NCBI GenBank assembly: GCA_037176725.1
Contig: JAZBRS010000060.1
Location: 53,596,001-53,660,000, forward strand
From: Posidonia oceanica
Taxonomy: Eukaryota > Streptophyta > Magnoliopsida > Alismatales > Posidoniaceae
Direction: 5' to 3'
Length of the DNA: 64,000 nucleotides
Under the pieces are notes generated by a model. It was not told the DNA's origin, did no database searches, and worked only from the letters and a program-made list of their open reading frames with translations. Each line of letters begins with the position of its first letter. The first letter of the stretch is position 1. A program made the position numbers and the translations under genes. Positions 57,455 to 64,000 of this stretch are shown piece by piece.

Positions 57455-58166
57455 CATATTGGTTGTTCTCTTCTTCAAAGCGGGAAGCCATCTGGACCAT
57501 CTCAGCTACCATTGTGCATCGGCAGCCCATCACCTTCACCCTCAAGCTGGGTTGAAGGCCTTTTAGAAATCTCTCTGCCCGCCTCTCCTCAGTATCAAAG
57601 GCCTGGACGAACCTCTCCAACCAGGCAAATGAAGCTTCATACTCAGCCACAGTCATCCTACCCTGCTGCAGACTCCGGAACTCTCAGTCGAACTGGCTCC
57701 TCACATGGCTCGGGAAGTACTTCTTATGAAATGCAGTCTCGAAGTCCTTCCACTTGATGTCGACCGTTATAGAATCCGGGAACTTCAACAGCCTTGTGGC
57801 TCTCTACCACTCATCAGCATCGCCATCGAGCTGAAAGGTAGCCAACCGCACCCAGTGCTCCGTCGGGCACGCCAAACTATCCAACAACTTCTCAATCCTT
57901 CGCAGCCATGCCTCGCTTTCCTCAGGAATACTAGTACCCTTAAATGTCGATGGGTGGAGCTTGCTCAATTGGTGTAGCCACGGATCTCCCTCAGATGCTC
58001 TACCAGAGCCACTCTTGCCAAATGCATGAGAGATCCCGCACATCCAGCCTCGCGACTCCGTCTGCACGCCCTGCCAACCACTCTCCTCTCGAGAGCTAGG
58101 TTCCTCAGCAAGGGCCTTGTCCTTCCGACAGCCACGGTGAGACATGCTGAAACTGGAGAGAAACAA
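57455..58166 (-). pseudogene. gag: 5' part of gag of a Tekay/Del-like chromovirus (element F)
   Basis: The minus-strand frame starts at about 58166 (or the internal MSHRGCRK). It contains the chromoviral Gag pattern HPSTFKGTSIPEESEAWLRR, VRLATFQLDGDADEW and, after a TAG (57804-57806, second Trp of the pair), RMTVAEYEASFAWLERFVQA and ERFLKGLQPSLRVKV. A TGA sits near 57684. The gene is cut at 57455 by the 5' LTR of element B; the rest lies beyond the window on the left. Downstream zinc knuckle and pol are not visible. The five bases next to the LTR, CATAT, should be B's target duplication. Confidence 0.82.
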
Positions 58167-58302
58167 TAATATCCTACACCATAGTCAATAAGACAAACAA
58201 CAATATATGCCAAAACAACAGGTGCAGACTCAATCATGATATGAAATTTCCTATGGAGTCACTAGACTGACCACTCCTAGGCTAGTGTAACCTAGTGAAC
58301 CT

Positions 58303-58316
58303 GGGCTCTGATATCA
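58303..58316 (-). promoter_or_regulatory. Primer binding site of element F, initiator tRNA-Met type
   Basis: Minus strand TGATATCAGAGCCC, a one-base variant of the usual TGGTATCAGAGC, 4 nt from the LTR end at 58321. Confidence 0.75.
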
Positions 58317-59694
58317 GATCTGTTACGACCCCAATCGCAACAGTACAAAAACCAAGCCCAACAAAAAATTAAAACATAATTAACTATTACATCAACAGTT
58401 AACTACTGGGCTAAACAACAAATATCTATACCAGGAACCTGCAGTAGACAGCTACGTGACTCCCCTATATGCACTAGGACTCCGAACCAGCTAACTATCT
58501 GCACCTGCAACTGAAAACCACACAAAGCACACGTGAGTGACTAGAAATCGTCACCCAGCACACACCTTGCAAAAACCACGCGAGAAACCGACATAAAAAC
58601 CAGAATACGGCACAACCAGTCAAAATCCCAAATCCGGGTCCACAGTAAGCATTATAGTCAATTAAAACACAATTTCCAAAGCCAATATGCTAAAACTGAG
58701 AACGATAGGTGTTTACAAATCATTTTCACAAACCACGACCCACCGGCCTAAAATCTCAGCGCAACTCAAAAACCTCCAACCTCTCAGGCTGGGCAACACT
58801 CGACTCATTGGCCAAAACGAGGCGGAAATACCTCCTAAACAAAACCTCAATCAATATAATGGCCGACCGGCCCAAAACTCAACCAAAACCACATGCCGTC
58901 AATAGGCGGAAAGCATTAGGCCCAATATGGCCCAAAACTCAGCAAAACCTTACGAAACCCAAAATCAGGCAAAGCTCTAGGCCTAATACGGCCAATAACA
59001 ACCAAACACATCCCGTGGGCACAAAACCACAACTAGCCATGTTGCCTGGCGCCAAGCAACCGACCCGGCCTCAAGCAGTAGCCAGGGACTCACTCCTGCA
59101 GCTCACTACACTGCCACGGACACCTGCCCTGTGGAGGAGCGTGTCCGTCTTGGCATCTCGTCACTAGAGATGCCTTAAAAGCGATCCCCACCTGGGAAAG
59201 CTACTCACCCCAACTAGGTGAGCTGTCCACAATCAGGACAAACACAGGACACGCTAAAATATGGCGACCTCAGCTCAGTGTTCCGAACCACTAGAGGCTC
59301 GTCACCCCTAGGCTCAGCTAGCACCCAAACCAGGCGAGTCCCGGTACCCGTAACGACTAGGGTATCATGCCCAGCTACGCAGGAGTATCATACCTCCTGA
59401 GTCCGCTGCTACGATACCGCTAGGTACGGTCGGCACTCCGACCCCCAAAACCTCAACCCAGGCGAGGTGTGTGACACACCAGGAGTGCCGTTGCATCCCC
59501 AAGTCCAGCCAACACAACTCCTAGGTTTCGGCCACGGAAAATCTTGGCAAAATCATTTGCAAACCAACCATGTTTATACTCAAAAATATCTTTGAAAACA
59601 TTTAATTACAATCATGGGCTAAAGCACAATATGCTCCAAAACTAACAATAAAAACATCATCAGAAAACAAGCCTAGGAAAACAACCCAGACCAA

Positions 59695-59960
59695 AATCGG
59701 TAGACCGATATCAATCGGTCGACCGAAAATTCCTGATTCGAAAGACCAAAAATAACCAGTCGACCGGTCAGGCTTAGAAATCGGCAGACCGAAATTCCAA
59801 CAGTTTACCGAAACCCCTGATTCGGAAGATCCAAATCAATCGATCGATCGTTTTTGGGTTCTGGTCTAAATCTGACAATAAAACAGGACACCGATATGGA
59901 CCGGTGTACCGATTTCCTACAGAAATCGGCATACCGTTTAAAAACGGTGTGCCGAACCAG
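59695..59960. repeat. Cluster of short palindromes CGGNNNACCG in the F LTR
   Basis: Examples are TCGGTAGACCGA, TCGGTCGACCGA, ATCGGCAGACCGAA, ACCGGTGTACCGAT, ATCGGCATACCG and AACGGTGTGCCGAA: about eight copies of an inverted motif with variable centre. Confidence 0.6.
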
Positions 59961-60609
59961 ACTAGGACAGAAAACTCATAAAACCTACTTAAATCCCAAA
60001 ACACCTACATAAAACTCTAAATCTAGCATGCCATATACCGAAATCACCGGATTTCAATAAGGAATGCAACCATACACGTATTATGGCATTCCGAGGCATA
60101 TAATTCACGAAAACACTGGAAAACTCACATTCAAGTCATTTTCGCCAAAAAATCTCAAACACTAACAAATCCACACCAAACTAAGCATGCAATATATGAA
60201 AATGAGTGTATCCGCTCAAGCAACACAACCACACCACATTCGCCTCAATCCAAGGCACAAAACACCGAAAATCACCGGAAATCCATATTTAAGCATTTAA
60301 GCTACTTGGGCCATAAATCCAGCTAAAACCCATGTAAAATCCCAAAAATCGCCAAACCACCTCCATAGCATCCAAAACATGGCAAATGACGCATGTATAC
60401 AATTTTCTAAATAATTGAGTTACTATGGCGAGGCGTGTACCTTGGGACGATCTCCGTCCTCTAGCGATCCACACGCAACTCCAGCGATCTACCGCCTCAC
60501 CGAGCTCCATGCGCCACTCTCAGGCTCGCCGCTCCATCGGGACAACGATCGAAGCTCGCCGCACCACCGTCGGCCACCACCACGCGCCGGCCACCACCAA
60601 CAGCTACTA

Positions 60610-60935
60610 AACAGAGGAGGAGGAAGAAGAAGAGGAGGAAGGGGAGGGAAGGGGGAGTGGGGAGGAGAGAGTGGTGGGAGGAGAAGATGGAGGTGGGGAG
60701 AGGGGGAAGAGGGGGAAGAGGGGCTTGCGCCGGCCAAGTTAGGGCACGGCGTGGAGGAGAGGGAGGAGGAGCGGGCACGAGCGGGTTGGGGGGGGGGAGA
60801 AAGGGGAGGGCATGTGTGAGGGATGGGGGGGGGGAAGAGAGAGGGAGGGAGAGAGAGGGAGAGGAAGAGAGGGAGAGAAAAGAGAGAGAAAGAAAGAGAA
60901 AGAGACAGAGAAAGAGAGAGAGAAAATCAGGGACT
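60610..60935. other. Purine-rich tract in the F LTR
   Basis: GA/G-rich on the plus strand (GAGGAGGAGGAAGAAGAAG to AGAGAGAAAGAAAGAGAAAG) with a 10-base G run near 60787. Long open frames here reflect composition. Confidence 0.65.
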
Positions 60936-61125
60936 AGACCACAATCTGTCCCACCAACCACCACAAGTGGGGCCCACCGCAAACCACATGTAGAGACCCA
61001 CACAAACCACAAGTGGGGCCCACATCAATCACAAGTGGGGCCCACAAGGACAGTAACACCTGTCTACAGCTAAGGAATTCATTAAAATGCCAAAATACAA
61101 GGGAAATGAATTCCCGAGTGTTACA

Positions 61126-62094
61126 CCACCTCAGTTGGATCCAAACCGTTACATGGTCCCATTATTAGGTGCTACTTATTACAATATGTGCATCAAACGA
61201 ATTGGCCTTCACATTGCCCACATCGGGCATTGTCGAACATTGGCATGCAATATCAATGTCGGCTTTACACCTTTTGCATATTTAATGTTATAATTGCTCT
61301 TTAAAATATAAACTCCTAAACTAACTCGAACTCCAATATCACACCTCAATCTCTAAATACCATAGCATATGGTCTCAATACCATCCAAAACTAATGTTGA
61401 AAGACCTAGATATGAATCTAGTTTGAATATTAATGGGTATCTACAGGAAGATGATTAAAATAAGAAATAATAATCTCAAGTAGGATTATGAATCTAGTTT
61501 TACATCCAAAAGAAAATTCCTTAATTGCATTTATGATTTAAGAGGAACGATTGTGTCAATACAACAAGGTAGATCTAGTCACAACAGAACAAGATAAACT
61601 CGTATGTCAACTTCATATAAGAACTTGTATTGACATAAGAAGAACAAGATAAACTCATATGTCAACTTCATATAAGAACTTGTATTGACATAAGAATAAT
61701 AAAATTATGAAATATATAGAAATGATAGGTTGATGAACTTACTTCCAAACCAAAAGCATTTTTCTAATTTAGAGTCTCGTACTTAGAGAAATAAATAAAA
61801 TATTAGCCAATGGTAGTTAAGAACTTAACAATGTCAGATAGAACATTAGGAAAAACTTATATACGATCTAGTAATTACTCATAAATCATAAAACTAAGAA
61901 ATAAAATAGTATTATTGATTAACAAGTCTAGTTTCTAAGAAAAAAATAAATAACTCAATCTAGAGTTTCCTAGCGAGAGCAATAGATAATTTACATAAGC
62001 ATGGTAGTTCAGCAGTCGACAGAGTCAAACAGAATCTTAGGTCAACTCAAAATACGATATGGAACTAGCTCAAGTGTGAGAAAATAATGAAATT

Positions 62095-62097
<3 letters not shown>
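61126..62097. other. AT-rich flank, no gene seen
   Basis: Host or older repeat sequence outside element F. A direct duplication of about 55 bp (AACAAGATAAACTCGTATGT, then CAACTTCATATAAGAACTTG and TATTGACATAAG) occupies about 61590-61695. No coding or RNA gene recognised. Confidence 0.5.

Positions 62098-62146
<49 letters not shown>
62098..62146. repeat. (AT)n microsatellite
   Basis: An uninterrupted AT dinucleotide run of about 46 bp. Confidence 0.95.
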
Positions 62147-62147
<1 letters not shown>

Positions 62148-63245
62148 CAACAGATCAGTTGCATCCTTCCTTAAATTAGCTATTTTGAGGGAAGATGCAA
62201 CATGACCATTGGATATTGATCTGATGGTGTTTATCTAAACTACCTATTTTAAAGTAATACCACTAGTGGTTTCTTTTTGGAGGGAAATTTTTTTCAATTT
62301 TTATTTAATTGCATTTAAGTGTGGTAGTTATTGATCTGAATAAAAAATAATTTGGTTTTTTAATTTAGTATTACTGAACTGAATAAAAAATAATTTTGTT
62401 TTACTGAACTGAATAAAAAAAAATTTGTATTTTATTAATAGTATGTTTTTTTATATATTGATAGTAACAGTTTTTTCTACTCTCAAACAGTATTACGAAA
62501 TTAAAAGTGAAGAAACAGTATCAAAATGTATTACTACATTGAGACAGTAACAAGAAAATGCATTATCACCACATTTAAGATGAAATTGTATCACTAAATT
62601 AAGACTTTATTACCAACGCAAATCGGATTGTTATTTATATAATCGTTTTACGATTTCATAAGTTACATGTTTTTATTGAAACGATTACTATTTGTTGTTT
62701 TGTATCACTGTTTCGTTATTATTCTACAATACAATTTCGATGGATTTAATTAATTCCGTAATACACAATTTCCTATCGTATTACTGTTTCATTCTTCTAC
62801 ATTAATATAGTATGAATGAGATAAAACTGTTTCGTATTACTGTTTTGGATGTATATGCTTTTTCAGAAAACAAACATCAATCTGATTTCTAGGAGGAAGC
62901 CAAAAGAAAGTGGAAAAACAAGATGAAAATTTGGTGCTCACTTGAGAAGACGATTTTTTTTTACTGAAATGAAGAAATGGTGTTAATCAACAAAATATGC
63001 AAAACAAATATAGAACAAAAATCCTAACACCATACCACCACCACAACAAACCCCTCCGCTACAACAGCACCACTGCTGCCTCCACTTGCCAGGACCACTT
63101 CTCCACCAACATATGCTCCTCCTCCCTCCAATCATAGTTCAAGGTGAAGTACAATTATCTAATACGATTTTAGAACAATTACAAAACTGAATACAAAATA
63201 GTATTACTAAACTAAATACAAAATAGTATTACTAAAAAAAAAAAA
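62147..63245. other. AT-rich sequence with a terminal hairpin, no gene seen
   Basis: A hairpin GTTGCATCCTTCC...GGGAAGATGCAAC lies at about 62158-62201. Repeated GTATTACT and CTGAATAAAAAATAATTT phrases follow. It may be a decayed DNA transposon or Helitron end, but I see no transposase, no second terminus and no clear target duplication. Confidence 0.4.
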
Positions 63246-63249
63246 TCAA

Positions 63250-63850
63250 CTCCTCCCAATGCGGTGGTTGTAGATCTCAGGGCCGGCGGCGTAGGGAGTT
63301 GGTGCAGTGGTTGGATCAGGAAGGGGGTCGGCGCACAGGAGGGGGGCAAGGTGGAGCGAGCAGGGGGGCCCAGAGAGGGGGGGGCGACGGCTGTAGATCT
63401 TGGGGGCGCGCGGTGTCACAGGAGGGGGGCGCACGGCGTCACGGAGGAGCGAGCAGGGACAGGGGGTGCGAAGGGGCGCAGGGACGGGGGGTGCGGGGAG
63501 GAGGGGCGCAAGGGAGGAGGTGGTGGTGCGGGGAGGGGGCGACACAGGAGGGAGGGCTCGGTGGAGGTGGGGGTGCGGGGAGGGGGGCGGCACAGGAGGG
63601 GGGATAAAGGGTGCGTGGAGGAGGGGTGCAAGGGAGGAGGTGGGGGTGCGAGGAGGGGGGGCACGTTGGAGGTGGAGGTGCGGGGAGGGGGGACGGCACA
63701 GCAGGGGGGGCACGGTGGAGGTGGGGGTGCGGGGAGGGCGGGCGGCACAGGAGGGGGGACGAGGGGTGTGGGGTGGAGGGGCGCAAGGGAGGAGGTGGGG
63801 GTGCAAGGAGGGGGGGCGGCACAGTAGGGGGAGCACAGAGAGGGGCTGGT
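63250..63850. repeat. G-rich minisatellite
   Basis: Irregular units of 50-60 bp built on GAGGTGGGGGTGCGGGGAGG, GGGGCGGCACAGGAGG and GGGGGCGCAAGGGAGGAGG. Strong G/C strand bias, with open frames in several frames on both strands as a consequence. No evidence of translation. Confidence 0.8.
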
Positions 63851-63885
63851 GTGGGGATGGTTTAGGGTTTGAGAGAGATGGGGGT

Positions 63886-63909
63886 GGGGGGGGGGGGGGG
63901 GGGGGGGGG
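63886..63909. repeat. 24-base G homopolymer
   Basis: An uninterrupted G run following GGGGT; its length may be inaccurate in the assembly. Confidence 0.85.
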
Positions 63910-64000
63910 CGTGGGTGGTGGGGGTGGCTTAAATATATATTTAATTTTTGAATTTTAAAAAATAAAACAAGAAATCAGTTTTTGTTGTAAGCAAAACCAA
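63910..64000. other. Window end, AT-rich, nothing recognised
   Basis: TTAAATATATATTTAATTTT-type sequence with no feature. Confidence 0.5.

Larger units (their letters stand above)
58321..61125 (-). mobile_element. 5' LTR of the Tekay/Del-like element F
   Basis: TGTTACGACCCC...CGAGTGTTACA in plus orientation (minus sense TGTAACACTCGGG...GGTCGTAACA), 2.8 kb. The five bases to the right, CCACC, are the probable target duplication; the other copy is outside the window. It contains a cluster of CGGNNNACCG palindromes (59700-59960), a purine-rich tract (60610-60935) and several copies of CACAAGTGGGGCCCAC near the end. Open frames in the purine tract are compositional. Confidence 0.85.

Noticed and set aside
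60415..61073. Arg/Gly/Glu-rich open frames in the F LTR
   Set aside because: Caused by the purine-rich tract inside an LTR; no domain or conserved start.
63246..63951. Gly- or Pro-rich open frames on both strands in the G-rich minisatellite
   Set aside because: Low-complexity by-product of a repeat; all frames open simultaneously.

Overview
This 64-kb window is intergenic repeat sequence from a plant nuclear genome, almost certainly an angiosperm; the species cannot be told. I found no host gene, rRNA or tRNA gene. Nearly everything left of 61.1 kb is a nest of Ty3/gypsy LTR retrotransposons. Plant origin follows from the Tat/Ogre signature (a second, archaeal-type RNase H between reverse transcriptase and integrase, very long LTRs, tRNA-Arg-like primer sites, tandem repeats in the 3' UTR) and from a Tekay/Del-like chromovirus.

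Layout, outermost to innermost. (F) A Tekay/Del-like element on the minus strand: LTR 58321-61125 and a broken gag start 57455-58166. (B) An old Tat/Ogre-like element, minus strand, inserted in F gag: 5' LTR about 52555-57454, then gag, protease, RT, RNases H and integrase running leftward in five pieces to 5512. B was cut by four insertions, each with a 5-bp target duplication: solo LTR E (5922-11821, GCCGC), element A (13710-33458, GCTGG), element C (33905-43329, GTGGC) and solo LTR D (45141-46698, GGGTG after allowing a 2-bp loss). A further LTR (1-5511) abuts B on the left and is probably a fifth insertion rather than B's own 3' LTR.

A is a young Tat/Ogre-like element, minus strand. Its two LTRs are nearly identical over the part shared, but gag, leader and most of the 5' LTR are deleted. 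It has protease, RT, two RNases H and integrase with few breaks, then an intact 400-codon ORF resembling the plant DUF7745/mobile-domain family, then about 2.8 kb of tandem repeats, a polypurine tract and a 5.8-kb 3' LTR. C is a plus-strand, non-autonomous, gag-only element with 1.5-kb LTRs, a clear TATA box, a tRNA-Arg-like primer site and no pol. Its polypurine tract and Gag zinc knuckle match those of the Tat elements, so Tat pol may have moved it. D is a solo LTR of C's family.

The most unusual structure is in A's 3' UTR (20060-22800). It is a tandem array of about 25-bp modules that are each a small hairpin, with the two arms changing together from module to module (GATAG/CTATC, GACAG/CTGTC, GGTAG/CTACC). 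The modules sit in about 160-bp higher-order units, each closed by its own unit-specific inverted word. This looks like compensatory covariation inside a satellite-like array.

Right of 61.1 kb is AT-rich sequence with an (AT)n microsatellite, a G-rich minisatellite and a 24-base G run. I see no gene there.
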